A stretch of 64,000 nt of DNA from Hemileia vastatrix (taxonomy: Eukaryota > Basidiomycota > Pucciniomycetes > Pucciniales > Zaghouaniaceae): assembly GCA_030280995.1 (NCBI GenBank), contig JASXTE010000007.1, forward strand, positions 14,499,501 through 14,563,500, written 5' to 3'. The position numbers and the translations under genes were made by a program. Of this stretch, positions 31,100-42,800 are shown one piece after another (position 1 is the first letter of the stretch; each line of letters opens with the position of its first letter). A model generated the notes under the pieces. It saw only the letters and a program-made list of their open reading frames with translations, was not told the DNA's origin and searched no databases.

Positions 31100-31788
31100 A
31101 CTAGTGGGAAGATTTTAATTTCCTTCTTATTTTTTAAAAAAATAATAAAAGTTAGTCAATAATTGCTCCAAATAATAAAAAAAATTTTATTAATTAAATT
31201 ATAGAAAAAAAAAATTTCAATATAAAGTAATAATTATAAAAAATTAATTTTTAAAAAAAATGGATTGCAAGGTTAAATTGGGAATAACAATCAAGTTAAT
31301 TCAACTAATTAATTACCAATATTAAATATGGCAATATATTTGGGACTAAGCACAATGTACTTTTAAGTCAACCAAAATTAACAATAATTAATAATAAAAA
31401 AAATTAAATTAATAATTCAATTTGTATTAATAAAAAATGTTAATTCTTCTAGGACTAAGAGGATTTAACACTCTATAATAGTCAACTAGGAAAAAAAAAA
31501 TATTTAATAATTGAACACTTACACTCAGTTAATCAGCAATTAAGCCACAATCACTGTTATTGCAGTAAAAATATAGTAATATGAGTGAGAGGTGCAAAGG
31601 TGAACTTACTATAGTGATCAAAAAATCACTTCAAAATAATATAAAAATTAATATAATATAAACCTAAGAAATCGAACCCAAGTTCGAAACACAGTCACGG
31701 CAAAATTTTTGTTTTTGCTAGGTGGTCCGTGCGTTTTGTCATTCGTCGCCAGGCTCAATCATTGTCGTCGTTTGGAAAGGTCCCCAGT
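31100..31788 (-). other. 5' leader and primer-binding site of E3
   Basis: Between the 5' LTR and the first ATG. Directly after the LTR (which ends CGGACA on the minus strand) comes ACTGGGGACCTTTCCAAACG. TGGGGACC... is the expected form of a tRNA primer-binding site, since tRNAs end in CCA. The same site follows the E4 5' LTR (62467 onward), with only small differences. The rest is A/T-rich with GTTGAC-type motifs and no ORF. Confidence 0.6.
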
Positions 31789-32925
31789 TGTCCGTCAGTT
31801 GTCTAGAAGAAGGTAAGGAAAAGAGGAGAAAAGGAGGAGAAAAGGAGGAGGACAAGGGAAAAATAAAAGAAATAAATTATAATAAAATATTTAATTTATT
31901 TAAAAGGAAAACAACGGCGAGCAACTTTGAGAGATGACAAAAACTTAGGATTTATTAATAATAATACTATTTAATGTAAGGGTTCTGCGCGGCACACACT
32001 TTTAATTACTATCAGACTTAAAGCAACCTTTTAATTGTTATATAGAATTTTAATTAGAATTGTATTACTAATAAAAAAATATAAACTTAGTAAAATAGTA
32101 TTTAATTTATGGAGTGTATAATAAGTGATCATGCTACCGGGGATTATCCAAGGCCCTTTTATAGGCAATGGGTCCTCTGAAGCGCCACTATGTTTGTAAA
32201 TACAATAGTTAGAATAGAATAAAACAAATATATCAAAGAGTAAATGAAACATAACAATTTAGAGAAAAACATGAAACAAATAATTAAAACCCCAATTAAG
32301 AATCCAATTTTCCCGCCATTAATTCCTAAATCAGTAAGTAAAAATAGTGAATAACTAAACAAGATTGGAACATAGGAACTATGAGAAAAATAATTCCAAA
32401 CAGATGGTAAAGTCTGATTTAAGGATAATTTAAGTGAAACAAAAAATACTTTGACGCAACAAAACATGTAATTAATCTCAATTTAGTATAAATTAATTAA
32501 TTGGTTTTTCCTGACACAATTAAGGGTCAAAAGAAGCGTCATTAATTATTGTTTAGTATTATATGAAAGGTGTTATTTAATATATAAATTTAAATAATTA
32601 ATTTAAATATATTATAAGTCAATTTTACACTTATAATTATAATATATGTTTTTTAATTAATTAAATATAAATTTATAATTATTAAATACATAAAAAATGC
32701 GCCATTATTTGTAGAATATATTATATTATGTTCAATTTAACTGTATATAAAAATTTATATAGCCAATAAATTAATATAACACTTGTATATAATAAAATAC
32801 TTATATAATTTTATTATGCAATAAAATATTAATTTATATTCATTAAATACAATTATTACCCACTCTTTCAGGTTTTATAAGTTACATATCATTTTTACTG
32901 GACTCCTGGAATAGCCTGGCTGACA
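31789..32925 (-). repeat. 5' LTR of E3
   Basis: 1137 bp, the same length as the 3' LTR. Promoter box TATAAAAG on the minus strand at 32163-32156. Outer end TGTCAGCC at 32925 abuts the target duplication TTTTT (32926-32930). Confidence 0.92.
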
Positions 32926-33661
32926 TTTTTAATTCTATTAATAATTAATTATTTATTGCTTACTTATGTATAATTTACAATTAACTAGCTAAGTACATTA
33001 AGTAATTTTAATAATTAAATAAAAATAAATGTCCCATACATTTTTACTCCCTAACACCGTGCTCAATAATACAGTTGAGAAAGGAATAAAAATAGTATTA
33101 AAAATATAATAAAATCTTTAAAAAAATTCAAATTCTTTTAATAAGAAATTTAAATTTCCGTTAAAACAACATTTTAAAATCAAATGTTTTATACTAAGTG
33201 TGACAAACTAAGGGAACTCAAGATTTATTTCAAATAAAAATGATACCTTTTATTGAAGCACCATTTAGTATTTCTTTTTATATTTCACATACTCTCTTTA
33301 TTTAGTTTTTTCCTCTCACACCCTTTTATTAGGTGGTGTTAAGTCTGTGTTTTTATCTCTCACATTTTGCCTATAAAAGGCCCTCCATTTTTTGTAATTT
33401 TAATTCATTCCATTACTTACTTATTAAACACTTACTACACTTCAAATATTTATTACTATTTCTTATTGTTTTAGTATTTACAAATACATAATTCTAACTC
33501 ATTAATTATAATAATATTTATAAATTTTTTACCTCTTATATTTGAGTAAAACCAATAATAAATAGAAGTACATACGCTAAACTTTGAGAGCCCAATAATG
33601 TCCTTGTTACCGCCATTGGACCGCCGTTGAAAATCTTCTAGACATAAAAGACCGCTTTACA
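32926..33661 (+). mobile_element. 3' LTR of E2, right fragment
   Basis: Continuation of E2's 3' LTR after the E3 insertion. It matches 16093-16836 of the 5' LTR, includes the CCTATAAAAGGCCC box near 33370, and ends CCGCTTTACA. It is followed by AAAAA (33662-33666), the partner of the E2 target duplication at 16015-16019. Confidence 0.9.
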
Positions 33662-33666
33662 AAAAA

Positions 33667-34162
33667 TATACTATTTTTGAATTAATTTATATTAAAATAT
33701 GGAATGTAATAATTTTAAATCATTGAATAATTTCTATGAAAAGATTATGAATCAAAAAAGTGCCCAATATTTCTTCATTAAAGGATATTAAGGGCATTAA
33801 ATATTATGTATTACTAAACAATAAATATAGTCATCATAAGTAATTTTTTTGCCTGATAAGTATAATATAGTATTATAATTAATCAAGTTTGTATTATGGT
33901 TATTAAATTCCTAAAAATCCACCCATAGTTTATGGAATATGATTTATTTTTTGTTTATTTAAATACATTATATATATAAATGTATAATGTAGTAATAAAA
34001 TTATTATAATACTTATTTTAGTAAAATAATTATATATAATTTTGTTATGAAATATTATATTAATTTATATATATCAAATACATAAGTTTAAGCTCTCTTT
34101 CAGGTCCAATAAGTCTACATAACACTTGCTGGGCTCCAGGTACAGCCTTGCTGGAAGTCACA
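33667..34162 (-). repeat. Old chromovirus LTR relic, right part
   Basis: Diverged sequence ending in AGCTCTCTTTCAGG, then ...ACTTGCTGGGCTCCAGG and CCTTGCTGGAAGTCACA. It parallels the outer end of the E3-type LTR (CACTCTTTCAGG ... ACTGGACTCCTGG ... GCCTGGCTGACA). With 15734-16014 on the other side of E2 it would form one interrupted LTR in minus orientation. Boundaries approximate. Confidence 0.5.
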
Positions 34163-34219
34163 GGAAAAATAATCTACCACATTATAGAAAGTTTCCATCC
34201 CTGATTTAACTATTACAAA

Positions 34220-34468
34220 TCAAAGAAAAATGAAGATTTTCAAAAATTTAGTGACAGCCCAAATGTTGAGCTGCAGAATTTTTTTTTGACATCTTCAATT
34301 CATTTTGTGGCAAGTGGTTTGATTTTTCTTTTGTTTCACTTCTCTTCATTATCTGAGTTGAAAGAGAAGTCAAACAGATTGCTACAGAATGAATTGAAGA
34401 TGTCAAAAAATACTGAGGCTTAAATTTTGGGCTGTCAATAATTTTTTGAAAATTTTGATTTTTGTATC
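34220..34468. repeat. Long imperfect hairpin (inverted repeat)
   Basis: Arms of about 110 bp (about 34220-34345 and 34355-34468) pair over most of their length. The best stretch is GACATCTTCAATTCATT (34298) against AATGAATTGAAGATGTC (34389-34405), together with GACAGCCCAAA (34252) against TTTGGGCTGTC. The loop is very short. It resembles a foldback MITE; no CACTA ends or obvious target duplication were seen, and no ORF. Confidence 0.65.
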
Positions 34469-37027
34469 CATATTTTCAGATCTGGCTGTAGTTCAATTGG
34501 GGAAATGAACTTCTAGCAGGTGCTGACATATTTTTCATGGTGGGTGAAATGGAAAAAAATAAGCAATCCTAAAAAGAACAGGGATAGAAAATGTTAAACA
34601 GAGAAATATATCTATGGAACTTAACTGAAGGACCTAGAAACATGGAGTACAAATTGAGAGGTGAAAATGGAATGGATGGTAGGGGAAGAGAAAATGGGTG
34701 ATGTAAATTTGAAATTAATGGCAAGAACAGGGGGAGAAAATTTTGAACTTGATGTCAAGTTCAGTTTTGTGAACCTATTCCACTCCTAGGTGAATTTTTG
34801 CAACAAACCATTGAATTTCAACATTTGAGCCAACTTTACTTTTTGTCTTTGGAAGAGGATTAAGCTGGTGTGGTTCAGGGAGGCTTTCAAGAGAAGATAA
34901 GAGGTGTTGAAAGAGGTGTAGGAAGAGGTTACAAAGTTTAAGAAGTGGGTGAAGAGGATGAGTGAGTGATGAAAAAAGAAAAAAAAATAACAAAAGAAAG
35001 TAATAGAATTTTTGGATGAAACCATGAAGATGAGAGGACATGAAGCAAAGGGATTCCAATGTCAAAAAAGGAAAAAATAATATGGGATCAAACAGGGTCC
35101 CTCCAAAAGTCAGGCCCAGAATCATACCCTGTACGAAAAACTGAAATAGAAATCTATTTCAGGGATTTTCCCCCCTGTGAAGTGATCTTATGTTCTGAAT
35201 TGTAGAATCAAAATCAGTATGAAATTAAATAGCAAATTTGAAAGGATGCACCTTAAATTATCTGAATGAAAAATATTGAGAATTTTCTCCATCTACACAA
35301 AGAGACTTTAATATAGCTATATTTCTAGTCATTGGCCTTTTAGATAAATCAAAATAGCACCCAGTATGTGGATCAATCATGGGACAATCAAATATGCGCT
35401 GGATGCTCTACCACTGAGTTAACTTGGCTGGTGGTGGTTTTGTTGGAGATAGGGGGATAAATTCCAACAGATATCTTATTTTTATGGAGTTTAATATTTA
35501 AAGTTAAATGAAAAAAAAATTGGTGAGAATGGCATAGAACCCCCTACATGTATCTTCCTGGAATGACTTTGATGGTATTTCACACAGGCTTTAAATGAAG
35601 GAGGGTTACAAAAATTCATCCTGCATGAGGCCAAAGCATGGTTTCATTAATTAAGCTCATGGTTAGGTAAAATTTTAATCTCCTCCATCTATGATAGCAT
35701 TAAAAAAAATTCTAGATTAAAAAAACTTAATTGTATAATAGATAAAAACTTACCTGAAAATGAAATAATCAAGGGGAAAAAAAAGATAATTTTCAAGGGA
35801 AAAAACATGCACACAAAATGTGAGGGAAAAAATTACAGACTTATAGGAGGCCACTTGAAATTCCTGTAAAAAATGTTACAGGAACCACAGCTAGGGTGCA
35901 CAAGGCCTGGCACAGAGAGTAGGGGTGTACTTTCAGGAGGGATTGTATTCTTTGAGGTTGGTTCAGGATTCTTAAGGGTTCACATAGTTTAAGGGATAGA
36001 ACTCTTTGTTTGAGGATAGATGAGGGGTTGGGAGAGGGATCCTTGTGGCAGGAGAGATTTTTTTGGTTTCTAAGGCAAAGGGATGACTCACCACCTGTAT
36101 TTTAAAAAGCATTTAATGCCCCTTCTAGAGAGGGTACAGTAAAACTGCCTTTTATTTTCATGTTTTTTCAAATCTCATTAGTGAATGAGATTTCAACACA
36201 AAGCTAATCCTGAAAAGCTCACTGTTTTGTCACCTCTCATCCCATGCAAAAGATATAGGTTATCTGACCTAAACTCATGATTTTAGCAGGAGTTGAGAGG
36301 CAAGACAACTATTAGCTTTATATAGTTAGATGTATTTGAGGCCACTGATTGCTTATCTCAGCAGGTAGAAGATTAATTTAAGCTTTAAAGCTTGCTTTTT
36401 CTCTCTTCTTTAAAATGATACTGCTAACTACAGAATGCTTGCAGTTTTTGAAAAAAATACCCATTCTGCCCCCTCAACAATATGCTTGCATATCAGGTAA
36501 CCTTGCACATTCAAGCACATTTTGGCAGGTGGTGGTTTTTTTTTTTAAATCACAACATTTTGGAATTGGCAGTGCTTCCAATTTGAGAGTGAAATTCTGC
36601 TATCTGAATTTTGGCCAGGTGGAAGGTGGATTGGACAGGGAAAACATGAAGTCTTTTTTAATTAGTATGTGAATAAATCAAATCTAGATCACGCAGAAAA
36701 AAAGGATACCAAATGAAGGAGAAGAAGGAAAAAGCTCCTATTGAATTCAAAAATGGTTACTTTAGCATGATGGTGGTTGTCCAAAAAAGATGAAAAGGTA
36801 CCAACAAAGGCAAATATGTATAAAACTAGCCAAAATATCTGAAACTCTACTCTATAGTGGTTGGACAAAAAGAATGGCCAATTTTTAGGCATAATTGTTT
36901 TTTCCCTTCTTCTCAACTCTCACTCATGCCACCAAAATCACCAAAACCCACCCAAAATATTTGATCCTTTGATCCTTAGCTCTTGACTTTTCATCTGGTA
37001 TGTATTTCAAAACTCTCAAAATTAACA
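34469..37027. other. No gene seen; contains a tRNA-like relic
   Basis: AT-rich intergenic sequence. Open frames of 75-116 residues here (for example 34775-35125, 36415-36672, 36689-36916) are low-complexity Phe/Leu-rich with no recognisable domain. The only structured signal is the tRNA-like block at 35361-35431, annotated separately. Confidence 0.4.
35361..35431 (-). pseudogene. tRNA-Met-like relic
   Basis: On the minus strand: CCAGCCAAG, then TTAACTCAGTGGTAGAGCA (a good D-arm/A-box), then an arm with GCGCATATT (CAT in the anticodon position), then CCCATGATTGATCCAC (weak T-arm/B-box), and ending TACTGG, which pairs with the first CCAG. The anticodon and T stems have several mismatches, so it is not a working tRNA. 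It could be a tRNA pseudogene or the head of a tRNA-derived SINE. Confidence 0.4.
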
Positions 37028-38085
37028 TTTTAACTACTTTTCCTTTTTCTTTTCCTTATTCATCCATTCTTTTTTCTTTTTCATTTTTTCATTTTTTTCA
37101 TTTTTTTTCATTTTTTTCATTTTTTTGTTTTCATTATTTTCATTTTTTTTCATTATTTTCATTATTTTTATTATTTATATGTTTTTCATTTTTTCAATTT
37201 TTTCAATTTTTTCAATTTTTCAATTTTTTCAATTTTTTCAATTATTTTTTCAATTATTTTTTCAATTTTTCAATTTTTCAATTTTTTATTTATTTAATTT
37301 TTTAATTTTTCCATTTTTTTTCATTTTTTCCATTTTTTATATTTTTTTTTCATTTTTTCATTTTTTCATTTTTTCATTTTTTCATTTATTTAATTTTTTA
37401 ATTTTTCCATTTTTTTCATTTTTTTCATTTTTTTTATTTTTTTTCATTTTTTCATTTTTTCATTTTTTTTCATTTTTTTCATTTTTTTTTTAATTTTTTC
37501 CATTTTTTTAATTTTTTTAATTTTTTTTTAAATTTTTTAAAATTTTTTTTAACTTTTTCCATTTTTCCATTTTTTCATTTTTTTCATTTTTCCATTTTTT
37601 CCATTTTTTTTCATTTTTTCATTTTTTTTTCATTTTTTCAATTTTTTCAATTTTTTTTTCATTTTTTCATTTTTTCATTTTTTCATTTTTTCATTTATTT
37701 AATTTATTTAATTTTTTAATTTTTCCATTTTTTTTTCATTTTTTCAATTTTTTTCCATTTTTTACATTATTTTTATTTTTTTCATTTTTTTCATTTTTTT
37801 CATTTTTTTTGAAATTTTTTAAATTTTTTCATTTTTTTAAATTTTTTCCATTTTTTAAATTTTTTAAATTTTTTCATTTTTTTTTAATTTTTTTTTAATT
37901 TTTTTTTAACTTTTTCCATTTTTCCATTTTTTCATTTTTTTCATTTTTCTATTTTTTCCATTTTTTTTTCATTTTTTTCATTTTTTTTTCATTTTTTTCA
38001 TTTTTTCATTTTTTCATTCTTTCATTTTTCACTTCTTCATTCTTTCATTTTTACATTTTTCTTTTCATTTTTTATTTTTTCCTCA
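37028..38085. repeat. T-rich satellite, CATTTTTT-type units
   Basis: About 1 kb of nearly pure C/T sequence built from imperfect units such as CATTTTTT, CAATTTTTT and CCATTTTT. A higher-order segment (CATTTATTTAATTTTTTAATTTTTCCATTTTTTTT) recurs near 37267, 37380 and 37691. The long Phe-rich open frames across it are artefacts of composition. It lies about 1.8 kb from the 3' side of the oxygenase gene. Confidence 0.9.
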
Positions 38086-38817
38086 CTTTTAGACCACTAA
38101 AATTCCACCTAGCTTCCAAAAGACACACCTACATTCCAGCCAAAAGTGCTTAGTTGTAGGTATTTCACTTGTTAGTACGGCTGCAACCCAGGCTGCACCC
38201 CACTGAATGTCAAATTATTGTCACATTGTCATGAAGGCAGACTCAAAAATCTCGGCCAACCTGGCCACCCTCACAAGACCACATCAAGGACTTGTGGAAA
38301 GCCTCTGCTCAAATCTCCTAACACATTCAGTCCATGCTGCAAAGAATGGAGGCATGTATTACTGTTAAGGGTGATTCTACCTGCTGGTTATCCCTCAACA
38401 ATTTTTTTTTCAAATTCTTTTTTTTTATGTTTTTCCTCTCAAATTGCAGTTTGAAATTAAGGCTTTCAGGTGGATACCGTTACAATATGATGGATTTACT
38501 GTTTTCAACATCTCAAAAATGGTCATTTTGAAAATCGGAAATTAAAAAAAAAAAAGGTTGAATGAAATAAAAAAATAATGTTATATTTGAAATCTACGTT
38601 GTCTAATGAGTAAGAATAGATGTTTGGTTCATGGTGGTATCATGAAACCTTTATGAGTTATGGCGAAAGAAAAAGTAGTCATTCTTTTTGTCCGGTCACT
38701 GCACAACTTACTGCACCTAGGTTGCGTTTGTTAAAGATGTTTCAAAAAAATAAGGTAGAACTAAAATAAAAAATTAGAACACTTGTGCAATAGCTTGGTG
38801 CAAGATAGCTGCCTTAT

Positions 38818-38818
<1 letters not shown>

Positions 38819-38850
<32 letters not shown>
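38819..38850. repeat. Poly-A tract (32 A)
   Basis: An uninterrupted run of about 32 A. It could mark the tail of a retroposed sequence on the plus strand, but no LINE or processed gene was recognisable upstream. It may simply be a microsatellite. Confidence 0.8.
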
Positions 38851-38851
<1 letters not shown>

Positions 38852-39172
38852 AGCCGTCCCTCTTTCTGACCATTGTACAGCAGAGAAAAAAAGGGATGAA
38901 TGGACATCAAATCAAATTTGTAAATTGAATTGGAACACTTCAGCTTGTAAAACTACCTCAGATTTCACAAACCACTTTTTTACTCTATGCAGCGGATTAT
39001 GACAACCAAATTTGAATTATTTCTCCGATCAAAGTATATTTGAGAGCTTCTCATATTGTCAATCAATTTTTTTTAAAAAAAGGTCTTTATGAAATTTCTC
39101 ATCACGACCAGCTATTAAAATGTTTTTTAAAACTCAGGCAATTAGTCTGATCATCTGCGCCCCAAGGATCTC

Positions 39173-39174
<2 letters not shown>

Positions 39175-39206
<32 letters not shown>
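39175..39206. repeat. (ATT)n microsatellite
   Basis: About ten perfect ATT/TTA units beside the presumed 3' end of the oxygenase gene. Confidence 0.9.
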
Positions 39207-39208
<2 letters not shown>

Positions 39209-39863
39209 TTCTTAATTTGTAAATAATTTTAAAAAAATCTATTGCAATTTTTTCCCCCACTTTTTAAATGTGTTATTTGTTGGATACGCTCAGTAAATCT
39301 CAGGGCTTTGTCTTACTGAATACGGCTCATATTCAGAAGATACGTTTTTTAAACAGACAATTAATGTTCAAAAATCTATCTTAACTTAGTGTAGAGCAGG
39401 CGCATACTGGGAATCGTTGAAATCGAATCAACCACAGAGATTTGATTTAGCTGACCTTGCTTGCCGTTTGCACGACGAATATGAGGTAGTCCAAAGACTA
39501 TGCAAAATACGATAGGAAATACCGCTTCCAGAAACGAGTTGCAATGCCCATCAACTATGTATGATGATGTACTCCATTGAAGTCAGTGTATCAGATGTTT
39601 CACGCCCAATTTTTCGATAATATTTGAAACTTACGATCAACAATTCTTTTGTAAACGGATAAATTTTTATTAAGGAAATCATTAGGTTCAATTACTCCGA
39701 TAGGCTTCCAAAATTTCGGAAGTGTGAATGTCACGGTTTTAAATACGTTTTTTATGACGTCGTTTTATCAAAATAACAAAGATTACACATATATATTAAC
39801 GAAGGGGGTTACATATTGAAATTCATTTTGCTCAAAACATTTCCAAAAATTGAAGGTACTTAC

Positions 39864-42800
39864 AGAATGCTTCGAAATGTTACTGACATCACTTTCAACA
39901 ATCATATCCCTTAAATTTGGATCCCAGTGATTCTTTCTTAATCCTTCCATTGCGAAAATGAGCAATTCTTCTCGATTAGATGATTTTTCGAAAGAGCTAC
40001 AGGCTAGAGATATTAGTTTCGGGTTCACAGCTGGGAAGATCCCTTTTTCTGTTTCTTCTTTACTCTGTTTTGGTAAACATTGATCGAGAGCCCGGGCACA
40101 TCCTTGAGAAAGTGTATAGCTCAGTGTAGACATAGCTTGCAAACAATGTGCCGTCAACTCGTCATCGCTTAGAGGGTGTTCCCTATGTCGATTGCGGTTA
40201 ACTAAATTTTGATAAAAATCCTTATGATTTGGCTTGAAATTCTCTGTTTGAAAATTTGACGCCAGATCTTCTACCAGATTAAGCGTTCCAGCAGTCAACA
40301 TTGAATTAACTTTGTTCACAATTTTCATTGGTGACTGAAAATTGTGGGTAACGTATAGAAAGTATAAGCCGGAAAAACAATTTGTGCAATTCATCATGAT
40401 TAATTACCAGACGGGTTTAACTGAGATTCAGGATCACATACATTAAGAGGACATGCTGCTTGTATTCGGCATTTAATTTGCCAGGCTAGTGCTGAACAAG
40501 CTACTCTTGCTGCGGTACGAGCTTGAAAACTTATTCGAGATTGATTCAAATAATGATATCTGAAGTGTTTTTAATTCATAGAATACAAAATGTTAACATG
40601 GAGATACTTTTTCTTCAAGAGGCATTATTCTCTATTGCTGAAGACAAAGGTATTTTTGGTCACCCACAAATCTCCGAGTGTACACATAAGAATTTGCTGG
40701 GAGTGAACGCCAGTGTCTACGATGCCAAAAGCGTTGGCCAACCTGATTAATTTTTTAAAGATGAATGAAAAATCCCATAAGAATCTTTGAATTTTTTCTC
40801 TTAAGACAACGGGATACGTACCAGCCCCCGATCAGTGGGTTCATAACATCTCGAGTTATGTCTATTGTCAAATTATTTGAGTCATCAAGTCCACGAGAGC
40901 AGTCACGTATTCTTTTGTGCAAAAAAACAGAAAAGACATTCCAATCTTCTTTTGGAAAAACTGCTTCTAGAGATTCATACGCGAGACCGGTTTTAGGGTT
41001 CATCATGCGCTAGAGAGCAACATGGGTGAAAAAGAAATAACTCAATAACAGTTATTTCAGAATAAGAGATCAAATAAATTGCCTAATTTTGCAACTAACA
41101 ATACCAAACAAATCGCCTAATCTTTTAGATTGAACTTGGGAAGTGTCTACATTGAATGAGAAACATTTAATCCACTTTCTGGTGAAAGCAACAAATGCTC
41201 ACTTACCACTAATCTGGTAAACATATAAAGGACTATCGTGATGACTATCGGCGAGAGGCTTACGCTCGAAGCCTAAACTCTCTTGCCGCTGAGGATTAAT
41301 GGCATAATTGGAAGCCTTTTCACGACTGATTTTTTCAAGAACCTGAAAATGATGTTACACAATTTTTCAATTTGGCCCCCCTTTTGTTTAATTAAAAAGA
41401 CTTCACACATTTTTCATGTGGGTAGGAAGAATCAGAGGAACTAGATATAATAGTTAAGATCACAATTATGAGTATGAAATGATAAATTTTAATCGGCTAT
41501 ATATCAAAATAAGACTTGAAAAAAGATTTGAAAAAATACATAGGAGAGCAAGATCATTAAATTCATAAGCTTTCGGAAGATTCAGTCGAATGAGTTTTTC
41601 CAATAAGCCACCGTAATTCCCAGAATTCGCATCAGGCTGACAATCGCGAATTCCCCAATCCGTTAAAACGTCAGCAGAATTCCATGTAGTGTAGAATCGA
41701 TCGCCTCGGACGAGTGAAACTACGGTCACATAATTTTATTTCGTCCAAGTTATTTTGAGAATACACTTAGCGAATTCACCAATCGGAGGACATGAAGGTA
41801 AATTGGCCTACCAGCATCACTCAAAATGGCTCGCGAGATAGTATAATTAGGACATAGTCCCGCTCCAACACAAGGAGTTTTTGCTTCTTCACCTAGCAAG
41901 CCTACGTACAGAGGAATGTTTGAAGGATGACCAACCAGCTCCTGAAAAAAAATTAGAGTTATAAACTTCTTTGCTTCGCCTATTAAAATATGCTACATAC
42001 TTCCATGGCTCGTGCCTAATATTTTTATAAAAACAAAATCAGTCATTGTCGAGTGTTGTGTCAGCAGGAAAGCCCTAACAGTATGTGGGTTTGAATTCCA
42101 CTCTTTGAAGCTGCTGAATTCTTTCAATTTCAGGAATTTTCTGAACTCATTCAAAGTGCAAGTTCTCCAGACGTCCCTGTTACACTATGACTTAATTACA
42201 ATTATGAAATGATTTCTGACAGAATTACTCACCTGGCAGTTCGCATGCCAGCGCAATCGGCGACCTTCAAACAGGCTGGGGTATGGTGAGCGCCAAAAGC
42301 TCCAGCAACTTCATGGGTAGAATCACTGAGGATTCTAGCTAAAGCTGAATCTGAAAATTTTCCATCATTTCCACGTTCGTATACTCCATATATTGGCAAA
42401 TCATTTGTCGCCGTTCCATCTGGCTTTGAGGTAAACTCATGTCTAGATAGCTAACCATTGGCAGATTCAACATGTCAAGGGGAAATCAAAAATTGGCAAA
42501 AAAAGAATTGATGTTCTAATATAATCTATTAGTACTTACTTTCCAGGACTTTGGGGGCGTCAAAGTATCATCGCCATGTTCATTCTTCACTGCCTCATCA
42601 TTCGCATCTAGCACGACAGCATTCAACTCCTTTCTCTTCTCAAAAACGGCATTTTTAAAGTCCTTTAGAGTCATTTTATCCCAGTCTACTGATAAGTCAG
42701 AAGGGTATTTTACAATTAACTTAAAAGTTCTTTGAACACGATATTAATTTAATTGGCTCACCAGGATCGTCTTTTACCATTGAATAATCTTTCTTCTTTG

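Larger units (their letters stand above)
23759..32925 (-). mobile_element. Chromovirus E3, nearly complete LTR retrotransposon
   Basis: A 9.17-kb Ty3/gypsy chromovirus on the minus strand, inserted in the 3' LTR of E2. Both LTRs are 1137 bp (5' LTR 31789-32925, 3' LTR 23759-24895) and differ at only about a dozen or so places I could see, so the insertion is much younger than E2. Ends are TGTCAGCC and CCAACA; the target duplication is TTTTT. A primer-binding site (TGGGGACC) follows the 5' LTR, and a polypurine tract (AGAGTGAGGGAG) precedes the 3' LTR. The coding region is intact apart from a stop and a frameshift in gag-pol and one stop in the alternative ORF1 frame. E4 at the right of the window is a close sister copy in the opposite orientation. 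Confidence 0.92.

Noticed and set aside
36345..36420. Second tRNA-like A-box (GCTTATCTCAGCAGGTAGAAG) on the plus strand
   Set aside because: No matching anticodon or T-arm could be folded after it; left as chance resemblance.
37000..37493. Two long Phe-rich open frames (101 and 122 residues)
   Set aside because: They are translations of the CATTTTTT satellite; length comes from the lack of stop codons in C/T-only DNA.
38819..38850. Poly-A as the tail of a LINE or processed pseudogene
   Set aside because: No coding relic or target duplication recognisable upstream; a microsatellite is simpler.
40523..41013. Plus-strand frames of 75 and 82 residues across the oxygenase gene
   Set aside because: Antisense shadows of P450-side exons; the minus strand has consistent splice sites and family motifs.
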